Below, piece by piece: positions 43,644 to 53,417 of a DNA stretch of 64,000 nt. A program made the position numbers and the translations under genes. This DNA is from an uncultured Bacillota bacterium. GTDB taxonomy: Bacteria; Bacillota; Clostridia; Oscillospirales; Oscillospiraceae. The stretch covers positions 1 through 64,000 of the forward strand of contig CAMTMZ010000005.1 in the NCBI GenBank assembly GCA_947073765.1, given 5' to 3'. The notes below the pieces were generated by a model, which worked only from the letters and a program-made list of their open reading frames with translations, made no database searches and was not told where the DNA came from. Numbering within the stretch: position 1 is the first letter of the stretch; the number at the start of each line of letters is the position of its first letter.

Positions 43644-44354
43644 ATGGATATTACATTGAATCCCAAGGCCAGCCAAATTTCTCCCATGCGGACGGTCCGA
43701 TTTTCTGCCCCGGAGGAAAAAGCGGCCCAAGACATGAGACAATCCCAGGACAAGATAGAAATTTCCCACGAGGGCCAACAGGCCGCCGCGGAAACGCCGG
43801 ACTTTGATCAGGAATGGAAAAAACTAGAGGACATGCTGGGCAGTATGACCAAGGATGAATTTATGTCCATGGTCCGGAATCAGCTGGGTGAACAGAAGCT
43901 GGAGGTCAACTGGAACGCCACAGTGGACCCGGACGGACAAATCTGGTGTAAAAGCTATTTTGACTCCTATGTCTCCCAGGTTATGGAGTTTAAAGACACT
44001 GCCGAGGGCGCCATCAAAGATTACTACGCCGGCGCCTACCAGGAGGCACTGAACAGTCCTCTGGGACGGGATCTGCCCAGCCAGTTGAATTTCATCGCCG
44101 CCAAATATCAGTGCTCCTGGAGCGATTACTTTGACGCCAGCATACCGGCAGGAGAGCGGCAGTGGACCTATACCCAGGTACGGGCCATGCTCACCGGCAC
44201 CGGCCTGCGGCTCAACGACCCCTATGCTTTAAAGGACATCCACATCCCCACAAACGAAGAAACCACTAAAATCGCCAAGCAGGCCGCCGATGACAAGATC
44301 CATGAACTGGTCCGGCGGGCCAAAGAGGCCTCCTGTATGACCGATAAAGGATGA
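43644..44354 (+). CDS. Unknown soluble protein
   Basis: 236 residues, hydrophilic and without signal or membrane segments. A disordered N-terminus (1-60) contains DKIEISHEG, followed by helical stretches (EWKKLEDMLGSM, then KQAADDKIHELVRRAKEA). One Cys pair only. The start has AAGGAGCAAACAGC upstream. It overlaps the next gene by 4 bases, so both are translated together. I do not recognise it. Confidence 0.7.
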   Translation: MDITLNPKASQISPMRTVRFSAPEEKAAQDMRQSQDKIEISHEGQQAAAETPDFDQEWKKLEDMLGSMTKDEFMSMVRNQLGEQKLEVNWNATVDPDGQIWCKSYFDSYVSQVMEFKDTAEGAIKDYYAGAYQEALNSPLGRDLPSQLNFIAAKYQCSWSDYFDASIPAGERQWTYTQVRAMLTGTGLRLNDPYALKDIHIPTNEETTKIAKQAADDKIHELVRRAKEASCMTDKG

Positions 44355-44815
44355 CAGGTCTGAGAAAATTTCTCTTTCTCCTGGTCCAGTGTACCTGGGG
44401 AGTGGCCCAGACGGCGGCGGGAGCGGCGGTCTTCCTGCGGTACCGGCGCAGTCCCCACTTCCGCTTTCGCGGCGCGGTGGTTACGGTCTACCCTCTCTAT
44501 TCCAGCCTCTCTCTGGGGCCCTTCATCTTCCTCACGGACAAGCCCCCCAAAGACCGTAGGGGCCAGGTCCTTTATGAGGAGATCCCCCATCGGCTGTTGG
44601 TCCATGAGTACGGCCACACGATTCAATCCCTATTTCTGGGCCCATTCTACCTGCCGGCGGTGGGCCTGCCCTCCGCCCTGTGGGCTAATCTCTCCTCCTG
44701 CCAGCGGAAATGGCGGAGAGATGTGTCCTATTTCTCCTTCTTTACTGAACGATCCGCCAATTTTTTAGGTGAAAAGGCCACCGGAGAGCCCTCCATGAGG
44801 GCCGTGGTGATATAA
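44351..44815 (+). CDS. Membrane protein with HEYGH metallopeptidase-like motif
   Basis: 154 residues. A first hydrophobic segment (6-30), a short extracytoplasmic or cytoplasmic stretch with VHEYGHTIQSLFLGP, then a second hydrophobic segment (LPAVGLPSALWANLS). HEYGH has the HExxH layout of zinc proteases. A third metal ligand is not obvious; ERSAN near the end may supply the Glu. Protease activity is possible but not proven. Coupled to the unknown gene before it. Confidence 0.7.
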   Translation: MTGLRKFLFLLVQCTWGVAQTAAGAAVFLRYRRSPHFRFRGAVVTVYPLYSSLSLGPFIFLTDKPPKDRRGQVLYEEIPHRLLVHEYGHTIQSLFLGPFYLPAVGLPSALWANLSSCQRKWRRDVSYFSFFTERSANFLGEKATGEPSMRAVVI

Positions 44816-44817
44816 AC

Positions 44818-44844
44818 AAGGGCGGCCCGTCGGGGCCGCCCTTC
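44818..44844. terminator. Terminator between the HEYGH gene and nfnB
   Basis: AAGGGCGGCCC and GGGCCGCCCTT flank a short loop. T-rich bases follow on both strands, so it may serve both convergent genes. Confidence 0.75.
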
Positions 44845-44848
44845 TCTA

Positions 44849-46234
44849 TTACGCCTTGCTCTTGATATATTCGTCGATGGACTTGGCGGCGGACTTGCCC
44901 GCGCCCATGGCCAGGATAACTGTGGCCGCTCCGGTGGCGGCATCGCCGCCGGCAAAGATGTTGGGGCAGGAGGTGCAACCACCCTCGTCCGCCTGGACAC
45001 AGCCCTTCCTGGTCTTCTCCAGGCCGGGAGTGCCGTCGTAGCTCATGGGGTTTGGCTGAGTGCCCAGGGACATCACCACTGCGTCAACCTCCATCTTAAA
45101 CTCGCTGCCCTCGATAACCACGGGGCGGCGGCGGCCAGAGGCATCGGGTTCGCCCAGTTCCATCTTCACACAGGTGATGGACTGTACGTGTCCGGTCTCA
45201 TCACCCTCAATCGACACAGGGTTTGTAAGCAGATCGAAGACGATCCCCTCTTCCTTGGCGTGATGAACCTCCTCAGCACGGGCGGGGAGTTCGGCCTCAG
45301 AACGGCGGTAAACAATATGTACATCCGCCCCTAGGCGCTTAGCGCACCGGGCAGCGTCCATGGCCACGTTGCCGCCGCCTACCACAGCAACCCGTTTGTT
45401 ATGGAGGACAGGTGTGGGAGAGTCCTCCCTGTAAGCTTTCATCAAATTGATACGGGTCAGGTACTCGTTGGCGGAATATACGCCCACCAAGGATTCTCCG
45501 GGGATCTTCATAAACATGGGCAGGCCCGCGCCGGAGCCGATAAACACCGCCTCGTAGCCCTGTTCAAACAGCTCCGTAATGGTAAGAACCTTACCAATGA
45601 CCATGTTCAGCTCAATATCTACCCCCATCTTCTCCAAGTTGGCCACCTCACGCTTGACAATGGCCTTGGGGAGACGAAATTCGGGGATGCCATAGCTGAG
45701 CACACCACCGGGGGTGTGGAACGCTTCGAACACGGAGACGGCGTAGCCCATCCGGGCCAACTCACCAGCGCAGGTCAGACCGGCGGGACCGGAGCCGATG
45801 ACGGCTACCTTATGACCATTCTTGGGTGCGGTGGACACATTGGCGATACCGTTCTCGGCGGCCCAGTCGGCTACAAAGCGCTCAATACGGCCGATGGACA
45901 CCGGTTCACCCTTAATACCCCGGACACATTTCCCCTCACACTGGGTCTCCTGGGGACAGACACGGCCCGAAATGGCGGGCAGCGCATTAGCGTCAGACAG
46001 CAGCTGATATGCAGCGGCCAGGTCGCCCTCGGCCACCTTGCCCACAAACTCGGGAATGGGAATGCCCACGGGACAGCCGCTGACGCAGGGCTTGTGTTTA
46101 CAGTTCAGACACCGCTGCGCCTCATTCTGAGCCTGCTCCAAAGTGTAGCCCAGAGCCACTTCCTTAAAGTTTGCGTTTCGTACATTGGCCTCCTGCTCCG
46201 GCATGGGGGTCTTTTCCATTTGCATATTAGCCAT
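44849..46234 (-). CDS. nfnB: NfnB, large subunit of the NADH-dependent ferredoxin:NADP+ oxidoreductase
   Basis: 461 residues of the glutamate-synthase-small-chain family: cysteine clusters near the N-terminus (CLNCKHKPCVSGCPVG), an FAD dinucleotide fold (GSGPAGLTCAGELARMG) and an NADPH-binding fold (VVGGGNVAMDAARCAKRLGA). In a stand-alone gene this would be called GltD; the upstream nfnA overlapping by 8 bases makes NfnB much more likely. NfnAB bifurcates electrons between NADPH, ferredoxin and NAD+. Confidence 0.9.
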   Translation of the reverse strand: MANMQMEKTPMPEQEANVRNANFKEVALGYTLEQAQNEAQRCLNCKHKPCVSGCPVGIPIPEFVGKVAEGDLAAAYQLLSDANALPAISGRVCPQETQCEGKCVRGIKGEPVSIGRIERFVADWAAENGIANVSTAPKNGHKVAVIGSGPAGLTCAGELARMGYAVSVFEAFHTPGGVLSYGIPEFRLPKAIVKREVANLEKMGVDIELNMVIGKVLTITELFEQGYEAVFIGSGAGLPMFMKIPGESLVGVYSANEYLTRINLMKAYREDSPTPVLHNKRVAVVGGGNVAMDAARCAKRLGADVHIVYRRSEAELPARAEEVHHAKEEGIVFDLLTNPVSIEGDETGHVQSITCVKMELGEPDASGRRRPVVIEGSEFKMEVDAVVMSLGTQPNPMSYDGTPGLEKTRKGCVQADEGGCTSCPNIFAGGDAATGAATVILAMGAGKSAAKSIDEYIKSKA

Positions 46235-47075
46235 TCATGGCACCTCCTCCCAGGCGGCAGAGATGCTTCTCTTTCGCCTTGGCTTCATGCTCTTTGTAAG
46301 TCGCGTTCCGGGCAATTACCTCATCAAAGTCCACCTTATGGCCGTCAAAATCAGGGCCGTCCACACAGGCAAACTTCACCTCGCCGTCCACGGTGAGACG
46401 GCAGCAGCCGCACATGCCCGTACCGTCAATCATAATGGGGTTCATGCTCACAGTGGTGGGGATACCATATTTCTCGGTGAGCTTGCAGGCAAACTTCATC
46501 ATCAGCAGAGGGCCGATGGCAAAGACCCGGTCGAACTTGATTCCACTGTTAATCAATTCCTCCAGCTTGCCGGTAACAAAGCCATGGTAGCCGTAGGTGC
46601 CGTCGTCGGTGCAGATGTGCAGGTCAGTGCAGGCCTGGCCCATCTCCTCTTCCAGAATGACAATGTCCTTCGTCTTAAAGCCGCCGATCAGGTCTACCTG
46701 GTTGCCGGCCTGATGCAGGGCCCGGGCTACAGGCAGGGCAATGGCGCATCCCAGTCCTCCGCCCAGAACAGCCACCCGGCCAATATTCTCCACCTCAGTA
46801 GGCAGACCCAGAGGACCTACGAAATCCTGCAGGCAGTCGCCCTCGTTCAGCTCATCCAGCGCCAGTGTGGTGCCGCCAATCTTCTGGTAGATCACTGTGA
46901 CCAGTCCATCCGCCGTGTTGGAAACAGTCAAAGGAATCCGTTCCCCCTCCTCATCCACACGCAGAATGATGAACTGGCCCGCCTCAGCCTTGGCTGCCAC
47001 CAGCGGCGCATATACTGAAATTTGTCCAATTTCTGGCGTCAGCGTCTTCTTTTTTACTATTTCGTACTTCTTCAC
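46227..47075 (-). CDS. nfnA: NfnA, small subunit of the NADH-dependent ferredoxin:NADP+ oxidoreductase
   Basis: 282 residues resembling dihydroorotate dehydrogenase electron-transfer proteins: flavin-binding residues in PLTVSN, NAD-binding GGGLGCAIALPVARAL, and a 2Fe-2S set in MCGCCRL plus later VKFACVDGP. The start is a GTG at 47075 with AGGAGGAG upstream; the open frame to 47195 reaches into the preceding gene and is not used. Works with nfnB. Confidence 0.9.
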   Translation of the reverse strand: MKKYEIVKKKTLTPEIGQISVYAPLVAAKAEAGQFIILRVDEEGERIPLTVSNTADGLVTVIYQKIGGTTLALDELNEGDCLQDFVGPLGLPTEVENIGRVAVLGGGLGCAIALPVARALHQAGNQVDLIGGFKTKDIVILEEEMGQACTDLHICTDDGTYGYHGFVTGKLEELINSGIKFDRVFAIGPLLMMKFACKLTEKYGIPTTVSMNPIMIDGTGMCGCCRLTVDGEVKFACVDGPDFDGHKVDFDEVIARNATYKEHEAKAKEKHLCRLGGGAMNG

Positions 47076-47151
47076 TGTTTCTCCTCCTGTCAGAGTAACT
47101 TCCTTTTTTCCATCTAGTATCACAAGCGGCCCCGCCGCACGGATCACAAAC

Positions 47152-49128
47152 CTACCACTTTGTTCCTTTCCCATACCTGCGCCGCTTCCTGGCATAATAC
47201 AGCCAACGAATTACGAACGCTGCCAAAACCGTTGCCAGAGTCAGCACAAAAAGCGCCGTCAAAGTAATCCAATTCGGGTTTTTAATCAGCTCAATGGGGT
47301 TCCAGCTGCGGCTGACATCTTTCCTTCCATCCGGAAGTGAATAGCGCGATGGAATACCCTCCTCCCCGAAGCTCTGGAGGTAGGCCGCCAATGCGTACCA
47401 CTCTTTGATCTCGCTGCCGTTCTCGTCCCGGAGAATACAGGCCTCAAAGTCGGTGACGGGGGCGCCGTCGGCCATTTTGGGCTCCAGGGACAACAGCCCC
47501 AGAGATTTGCTCTTCACCGTGCTCAACATCTGGGCCGAATACATCCCAGTGACCACCCGGTAGAGCTGGTCGTCCCGCAAATCGCTGTAGGTCCGGTCGA
47601 TCGTGGAAACCGTATAGCCGTATTCCCCTGACTGCTCCCCGCTGCCCAGGACAGGGGCAGGCTGGGTCCGCCGAGTCTCTTGTACCAACTGAATGTCCGT
47701 CACCCGGTTGAAAAACATCCTGTGGGTGTTAAAGCTGTACTTCATCCCCGCCATATACAGCTGTGCGGCGGGCATCAGAGGTGTAACTGAGGCATCTACC
47801 TCTGCGGCAGCCTTCAGCTCCTTCCCAGTCAGATATACTCCCACCAAAGGGAACCCAGATGTACCGTCGCTTCCAACTCCCATAGACAGCACATCGAACA
47901 CCATGGAAGTGGTAATTTCTCCTGTAGCCAGAGGGGCTCGGAGGACCCCGTCAGCAGTAATCGCTACAGTTGGCACACTGGAGGTGTTTGCCTCCAGGTT
48001 TTCCGTAGCCCACAGGAAAGAATCGGCCACCAGTTCCCCCAAAGTATTGCCGCTCTGGAGCCCGGAGACTGGGGTTGGCAGGTCAAAGCCGGCCACAGTG
48101 AGCATTTTATCGTAGGTCAGGCCATACCTGGCCAGGTAGGTCCCCCCTACCAATCCCTTCCACCGCTCCACCATGGAGGCAATCCCGGGGTCATCAGGCA
48201 GCGTCTCATCGATGGCGAGCAGATGGTAGTCAGATAATTGCTTGCTGCCGTCCTCGCCAAGGGAAAATGTAATGGAGCCCAAATTTTCACAGTACGGCCC
48301 GGCCGAGACAATATAGGTGTTATTTACTCGGATTGGTTCAGTCAAAGTGGTATGGGTGTGGCCAGAGACAATCAGGTCGATGCCGTCCACTTGTTCGGCC
48401 AGCCGCTCATCCTCCGACAACTTCTTTTTCTCATTGGTCCCCCCATGGGACAGACAGATGATAAACTGGGCTCCCTGTTCCTTCAAAGCATCCACACACC
48501 GCCGGGCGGCAGCTTCTGTATTTTCCAGATTAAAGCCCGAAGAGGGCGCGCAGGCATGGGAATCCGCCCCCATGAGCCCAAAAATACCATAGACAACTCC
48601 GCCTCGTTCCAAAATCACATGCTCCTGAACGCCATAAGCCGCCATGGACCGCTGGATATCCAGCCGGTCCGGATTATTATCCGCCGGCTTGTAGTTGGCC
48701 ATGAGAAGGGCCGGCGCCGGTTCTCCGCTGTCTACCACAGCGTTGAGCATCTTGGCAAATCCGCTCCCCGTGTGATCAAACTCGTGATTGCCCACCGTCG
48801 CCGCGTCATACCCCAAAGCCCCCATGGTGCGAAGCTCCGCCCCTTGAGTGGTGTACAGGGTCTGAATCAGCGAGCCAATGGAAAAATCACCGCCGTCTAC
48901 TGTCAGCGCGTCGGGGTTGGCCTGCCGTTCCCGATCCAGGGCAGTTTTTAATCGGGCATAGCCGCCGGACTCCCCACCCCTGCCATCAGCCTGAGGCAAA
49001 AAATGGGAGTGGAGATCATGTGTAAACAACACCGTAACGGTACGGTCTCCGGATGGCGCCGCCAGGGTAGGCAGCATCGCACACAGCAATAGAACTGACA
49101 GCAAAAAGGCGGAAATGCGGCGCTTCAC
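47152..49128 (-). CDS. Secreted 5'-nucleotidase / cyclic nucleotide phosphodiesterase
   Basis: 658 residues: signal peptide, calcineurin-like metallophosphoesterase domain (FTHDLHSHF, then VGNHEFDHTG and VSGHTHT), a 5'-nucleotidase C-terminal domain (about 330-560), and a C-terminal membrane helix with a basic tail (about 620-645). It cleaves nucleotides outside the cell for uptake. In line with ansA and rfbA on the same strand. Confidence 0.9.
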   Translation of the reverse strand: MKRRISAFLLSVLLLCAMLPTLAAPSGDRTVTVLFTHDLHSHFLPQADGRGGESGGYARLKTALDRERQANPDALTVDGGDFSIGSLIQTLYTTQGAELRTMGALGYDAATVGNHEFDHTGSGFAKMLNAVVDSGEPAPALLMANYKPADNNPDRLDIQRSMAAYGVQEHVILERGGVVYGIFGLMGADSHACAPSSGFNLENTEAAARRCVDALKEQGAQFIICLSHGGTNEKKKLSEDERLAEQVDGIDLIVSGHTHTTLTEPIRVNNTYIVSAGPYCENLGSITFSLGEDGSKQLSDYHLLAIDETLPDDPGIASMVERWKGLVGGTYLARYGLTYDKMLTVAGFDLPTPVSGLQSGNTLGELVADSFLWATENLEANTSSVPTVAITADGVLRAPLATGEITTSMVFDVLSMGVGSDGTSGFPLVGVYLTGKELKAAAEVDASVTPLMPAAQLYMAGMKYSFNTHRMFFNRVTDIQLVQETRRTQPAPVLGSGEQSGEYGYTVSTIDRTYSDLRDDQLYRVVTGMYSAQMLSTVKSKSLGLLSLEPKMADGAPVTDFEACILRDENGSEIKEWYALAAYLQSFGEEGIPSRYSLPDGRKDVSRSWNPIELIKNPNWITLTALFVLTLATVLAAFVIRWLYYARKRRRYGKGTKW

Positions 49129-49149
49129 TCAGAACACCTCCATACCATC

Positions 49150-50151
49150 TCACTGGATCACATCAAATTGCACAGGGCGGTAAAACAGCTCCCGTACCCG
49201 CTGTGGTTCGCTGGTCTGGCCCAGTACCCACATCAATTTTGCTGTTGCTGCCTCCAGCGTCATGTTGTAAGCCTCCATCAGCTGGAACCGCTCCTTCACC
49301 TGCTGGCCCACCTGGTAGACCGACATATCGCTGCCCTCATAGGGCACCTGGGTCATCATAACAATGGTCTTTCCCGCAGAAAGCCATGCCTCCATAGCTT
49401 GGGCCAAAGGTCCGCTTTCTCCGCCAGGCAATCCGCCTACGCCAAAGGACTGAAGAATCACAGCCTGATAGCGGTCCATCAGCAGCCCCAGCGCCTCCGC
49501 CCCCATGCCGGGAATGAGGGTAAGCAATAATACTTTTTCCTCCAGCTTGTCATAAAAGACAGGCTCCGCTCCATAGGAGTAGATCTTAGGGGCCAGATAT
49601 CGAATCAGTCTGCCATCCCGAATGACCGCCCGCTCGGGATAGTCCACACTGGAGAAAGCATTAAAACTTTTACTGCGCTCTTTTCGAGCTCGGGTGCCTA
49701 AAATCACCCTGCCATCAAAAACCAGGCTTACATCGTGGGAGTCCCTGTCCACAGCATAGCGAAAGCTGTCATATAAATTTCGCCGGGCATCAGTATCGTT
49801 GAGGGAAATGGACTTTTGAGAACCGGTGATGACAATCGGCTTGGGGGAATCCTGGATAAGGTAGGATAACCCGGCAGCCGTGTAGGCCATGGTGTCAGTG
49901 CCGTGGGTAATCACAAAGCCGTCGTATCTGTCATACCGCTCTTGAATGGCCTTCGCGATCTCCAGCCAATGGCCAGGTCCGATGTTTGTGCTGTCCAGGT
50001 TCATCAGCTGGACAGCTTCCACACAACATAGCTCCCCCACAGCAGGTATATGGCTCAAAATTTCTTCTGAGGTAATGGCTGGACTAAGTCCGTGTCCGCT
50101 CTCCATTGAAGCGATTGTGCCCCCGGTAGCCAGCATCAGAATATGCTTCAA
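49150..50151 (-). CDS. ansA: Type I asparaginase
   Basis: 333 residues. Deamidates asparagine to aspartate. The two threonine boxes ATGGTIAS and ITHGTDTMAYTA are intact, with MNLDSTNIGP and TGSQKS. The start is most likely the TTG at 50151, which has AGGAG seven bases upstream and gives MKHILMLATGG; the GTG at 50160 overlaps the site itself. Lies 21 bases upstream of the 5'-nucleotidase gene. Confidence 0.9.
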   Translation of the reverse strand: MKHILMLATGGTIASMESGHGLSPAITSEEILSHIPAVGELCCVEAVQLMNLDSTNIGPGHWLEIAKAIQERYDRYDGFVITHGTDTMAYTAAGLSYLIQDSPKPIVITGSQKSISLNDTDARRNLYDSFRYAVDRDSHDVSLVFDGRVILGTRARKERSKSFNAFSSVDYPERAVIRDGRLIRYLAPKIYSYGAEPVFYDKLEEKVLLLTLIPGMGAEALGLLMDRYQAVILQSFGVGGLPGGESGPLAQAMEAWLSAGKTIVMMTQVPYEGSDMSVYQVGQQVKERFQLMEAYNMTLEAATAKLMWVLGQTSEPQRVRELFYRPVQFDVIQ

Positions 50152-50187
50152 AGTTTTCACTCCTCTCTTGGCAGAACCAACTGCTGC

Positions 50188-51045
50188 CTAAAGGCACTGC
50201 AAATATTTTCCATACAGTGTCATGGACAATTCGTCCCCAATTTTATGAACCTGCTCCTCAGTCACCCACCCCTCATAGAGGGCCAGCTCCTCCAGACAAC
50301 CCACATAGCGGCCGGTGGTATCCTGAATGTGTTTAATTGACTCCCCTGCCGCTAACAGGCTGTCTGCCGTCCCCGCATCCAGCCAGATAAAATTCTTCTC
50401 CAGCGGAACCACCTGAAGCTCTCCCCGGCGCAGGTATTCCAGATTTACATCAGTAATCTCCAGCTCTCCTCGCGCGGAGGGCTTTAAATGGTTGGCAATC
50501 TCCATCACCTGGTGGTCATAAAAATACAACCCGGGAATGATATAATTAGACTTGGGATAGCGGGGCTTCTCTTCAATAGAGATGGCTCGCCCGTCCTTAT
50601 CAAACTCCACCACACCAAATGGACGGGGATCTTCCACCCAATAGCCAAACACAGTGGCCCCCCGGTCGTTGGACGCAGCCCGCTTCAAGGTAACCGCCAG
50701 AGTGGGGGCATAAAAAATATTATCTCCCAATACCAGACAAACCCGGTCAGTTCCCACAAATTTTTCCCCGATCAGCAACGCATCCGCAATACCACGGGCC
50801 ACTGGCTGTTCAGCATACTCAATGTGCAGGCCGTATTGACTTCCACTCCCAAGCAGGGCTTGGAAAGTAGCCGTCTCATCCGGCGGCACAATAATCATAA
50901 TGTCAGAAATGCCTGCCTGCATGAGGATCGCGATAGGATAGTAGATCAGCGGCTTATCATATACCGGCAGCAGGGGCTTACAAACCGGCTTGGTCATGGG
51001 ATACAGACGGGTCCCCTTTCCCGCCGCTAAAACAATACCCTTCAT
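50188..51045 (-). CDS. rfbA: Glucose-1-phosphate thymidylyltransferase
   Basis: 285 residues. First step of dTDP-rhamnose synthesis for cell-surface sugars. The nucleotide-binding AAGKGTRLYPMTKPVCKPLL and the later VLGDNIFY and FGVVEFDKDGRAISIEEKP blocks are typical. No rfbBCD partners are next to it here; the downstream asparaginase is unrelated. Confidence 0.94.
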   Translation of the reverse strand: MKGIVLAAGKGTRLYPMTKPVCKPLLPVYDKPLIYYPIAILMQAGISDIMIIVPPDETATFQALLGSGSQYGLHIEYAEQPVARGIADALLIGEKFVGTDRVCLVLGDNIFYAPTLAVTLKRAASNDRGATVFGYWVEDPRPFGVVEFDKDGRAISIEEKPRYPKSNYIIPGLYFYDHQVMEIANHLKPSARGELEITDVNLEYLRRGELQVVPLEKNFIWLDAGTADSLLAAGESIKHIQDTTGRYVGCLEELALYEGWVTEEQVHKIGDELSMTLYGKYLQCL

Positions 51046-51160
51046 ATTTTCTCCTGTTCAGGCAGCGACCGTTCTGATAAGTCAGCTGCGCACAATTAGA
51101 TTGTATTATTTTATCATAGAACAGCTCTTTTTACAAGAAAAAATTGTTCAAATGTATCAC

Positions 51161-51190
51161 AACCGGCGGAGCCAAAAGGCCCCGCCGGTT
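51161..51190. terminator. Terminator after the TRAP transporter
   Basis: AACCGGCGGaGCC pairs with GGCcCCGCCGGTT (one mismatch) around AAAA. It lies just after the permease stop; no long T-run on the minus strand, so moderate confidence. Confidence 0.6.
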
Positions 51191-51229
51191 TGTTTGATTT
51201 ATCAAAGGAATATTATGCCTCACTACGCG

Positions 51230-53242
51230 TTAAGACAATGCCGCTTTTTTTGCGCCCATGCGCTGGAAAACGATCACACCGCCAACCACAATCAGGCCGA
51301 CAACGTCGCTGATATGGTCGGGAATCATCATGCACAGGCCGCCCGCCGCCATCAGCACCCGGAACAGCGGATTGATGGGACGGTACAGAAAACCATTCAG
51401 AGCCGCGGCGATGCCAAACAGTCCAATGAGGGAGGTGACGACGATGAGAACAGACTCCACAATCTTCATGGCCATAGCGGTGTTAGGCTCAAACTCGAAG
51501 AGCATCACAGGGCTGAAGGCAAAGATGTAAGGTACTACGAAAGCAGCGATAGCCAGACGTGTGGCGTTAAAGGCCGTTTTCATGGGAGGTGCCTTAGCAA
51601 TGGCAGAGCCGGCATAGGCAGCCAGAGCTACGGGCGGAGTGATATCGGCCACAATGCCAAAGTAGAACACAAAGAAGTAGGCAGCCACAGGCACAATGCC
51701 AATGCGCTTATCCATCAGAATGGGGGCACAGGTAGAGGCCATAATGCAGAAGTTCGCGGTAGTAGGCACGCCCATACCCAGCACAATACAGCAGATCATG
51801 GTGAGGAACAGAGCGATGATCGGCATACCACCCGATACTTTAACGATAGTGGTAATCAGCGTAGAAGCCAGGCCGGTGGTGGTGATGCAGCCGGCTACCA
51901 GACCAGCCATGCCACAGGCCACGGCCACAGTGACCACACTCTTACCGCCGGCTTCCAGGGCATCAAAGAATTTGGCGACGGTAAAGTTCTCCGCAGGGTC
52001 GTTGATTCCAGCGGCCTTATTGACGATATTGTTGATAACACCAACCACCACAGTAACCAGAATGGCAATGGTGGCGGACACCTGCATGGTACGAGCCTGA
52101 GTAGACACCAGCACTACCAGCACTACCAGGGGCAGCAGCAGATAGACCTTGGGCAGCAGCTTGCTGAACTTAGGCAGCTCCTCCTTGGGAATACCCTTCA
52201 AGCCCAGCTTCTTGGCCTCCAGGTGAACGGCGATGTAGATGCCAGTAAAATAAAGCACAGCAGGCAGGATCGCTTTCAGAGCCACATCACGGTAAGGAAT
52301 GCCCATGTATTCAGACATCAGGAAAGCGGCGGCGCCCATGATGGGGGGCATAATCTGACCGCCGGTGGAAGCGGCAGCCTCCACAGCGCCGGCAAACTCG
52401 CCCTTATAACCTGTCTTCTTCATCATGGGGATGGTAACGGACCCAGTAGTAACAGTATTGCCCACAGAGGAACCAGATACCATTCCGCACAGAGCCGAAG
52501 AAATTACGGCCACCTTGGCGGGACCACCGGCGGAGGAGCCGGCCGCACAGTTGGCCAGATTAATAAAGAAATTGGAAATACCGGTGCGCTCCAGGAAAGC
52601 GCCAAAGATAATAAAGACTACAATGTACTTCTGGCACACGTTGATGGGAGTGCCCATAACGCCGCTGGTGGTGAAGAACAGGTCATAAATCACCTTCTGG
52701 AAGCGGGTGGTAGCAAAAGTGTAAACCAGCAGGGCGCCCAGCACACACAAAATGGGAATGCCCACGCTGCGGCGGCACAGCTCCATCAGAGCCAGGATGC
52801 CGATGATAGCCAGAACAATCCACTTTGTCTCTCTGGTTATCCGGCTGGCCTGCCGAATCACTTCGTTGGCCTTCAGCGCGAAATAGAAAAAGGGGACCGA
52901 TCCCAGCACCATAATAATGATGTCGTAGATGGGAACATAGTTGGCCCGAGACACTCCCTTTTTAACAGGGTAGTGCAGGTAACCCATAATCAGAATCAGG
53001 CCTACAAAGATGTTCAGCTTCTGCTCAGGCAGGGTGGGCCAGCCAGACAGGGTGGAGAAGATGCAGTAGCACGAAAAAGCGATGCCCAACAGCTTGATTA
53101 CAAGGGCAGGGGTTCCCGTCCAGATACGGGTGTTAGATTCCCGGTCATACTTTTTCATGACCGCCTCGACGTCCGCCGCGGTACCGGTACCGCCGTCGTC
53201 GAGAATGGGCTCGGTGTTCACATTCTTTTCATTTGGGTCCAT
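51230..53242 (-). CDS. TRAP transporter, fused small and large permease (4TM/12TM)
   Basis: 670 residues, about 16 membrane helices: a DctQ-like N-terminal part and a DctM-like C-terminal part with the conserved GMVSGSSVGNTVTTGSVTIP and PPIMGAAAF blocks. Works with the binding protein at 53418-54491 in Na+-driven uptake of organic acids. This fused form goes with TAXI-type binding proteins; the substrate is unknown. Confidence 0.93.
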   Translation of the reverse strand: MDPNEKNVNTEPILDDGGTGTAADVEAVMKKYDRESNTRIWTGTPALVIKLLGIAFSCYCIFSTLSGWPTLPEQKLNIFVGLILIMGYLHYPVKKGVSRANYVPIYDIIIMVLGSVPFFYFALKANEVIRQASRITRETKWIVLAIIGILALMELCRRSVGIPILCVLGALLVYTFATTRFQKVIYDLFFTTSGVMGTPINVCQKYIVVFIIFGAFLERTGISNFFINLANCAAGSSAGGPAKVAVISSALCGMVSGSSVGNTVTTGSVTIPMMKKTGYKGEFAGAVEAAASTGGQIMPPIMGAAAFLMSEYMGIPYRDVALKAILPAVLYFTGIYIAVHLEAKKLGLKGIPKEELPKFSKLLPKVYLLLPLVVLVVLVSTQARTMQVSATIAILVTVVVGVINNIVNKAAGINDPAENFTVAKFFDALEAGGKSVVTVAVACGMAGLVAGCITTTGLASTLITTIVKVSGGMPIIALFLTMICCIVLGMGVPTTANFCIMASTCAPILMDKRIGIVPVAAYFFVFYFGIVADITPPVALAAYAGSAIAKAPPMKTAFNATRLAIAAFVVPYIFAFSPVMLFEFEPNTAMAMKIVESVLIVVTSLIGLFGIAAALNGFLYRPINPLFRVLMAAGGLCMMIPDHISDVVGLIVVGGVIVFQRMGAKKAALS

Positions 53243-53346
53243 AGGTTTCTCCTTTCTCCTTGTTCTGCACTTCGCCGGAGTGACGAAGCAGATTTATCCT
53301 CATCCCGCCAGATAAAGATAAATCCAATCCGCCAATTATAAAGAAA

Positions 53347-53385
53347 AGGCGGCTGCGGAGGGCACCAAGCCCGCCGCAGCCGCCT
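53347..53385 (-). terminator. Partial terminator between binding protein and permease genes
   Basis: A perfect 12-bp stem (AGGCGGCTGCGG with CCGCAGCCGCCT, 15-base loop) followed on the minus strand by TTTTCTTT. Such a stop between the first and second gene favours more binding protein than permease. Confidence 0.75.
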
Positions 53386-53417
53386 GGCTTACGCTAAGAG
53401 GTCAAAATCCGCTTAAC

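Noticed and set aside
44849..46234. Glutamate synthase small subunit (gltD)
   Set aside because: The overlap with an NfnA-type gene and absence of gltB make NfnB the better call.
50990..53341. 783-codon open frame on the plus strand
   Set aside because: It lies antisense to rfbA and the TRAP permease, both with clear family motifs; its Gln/His/Gly-rich translation is the mirror of helix codons and it lacks a ribosome-binding site.
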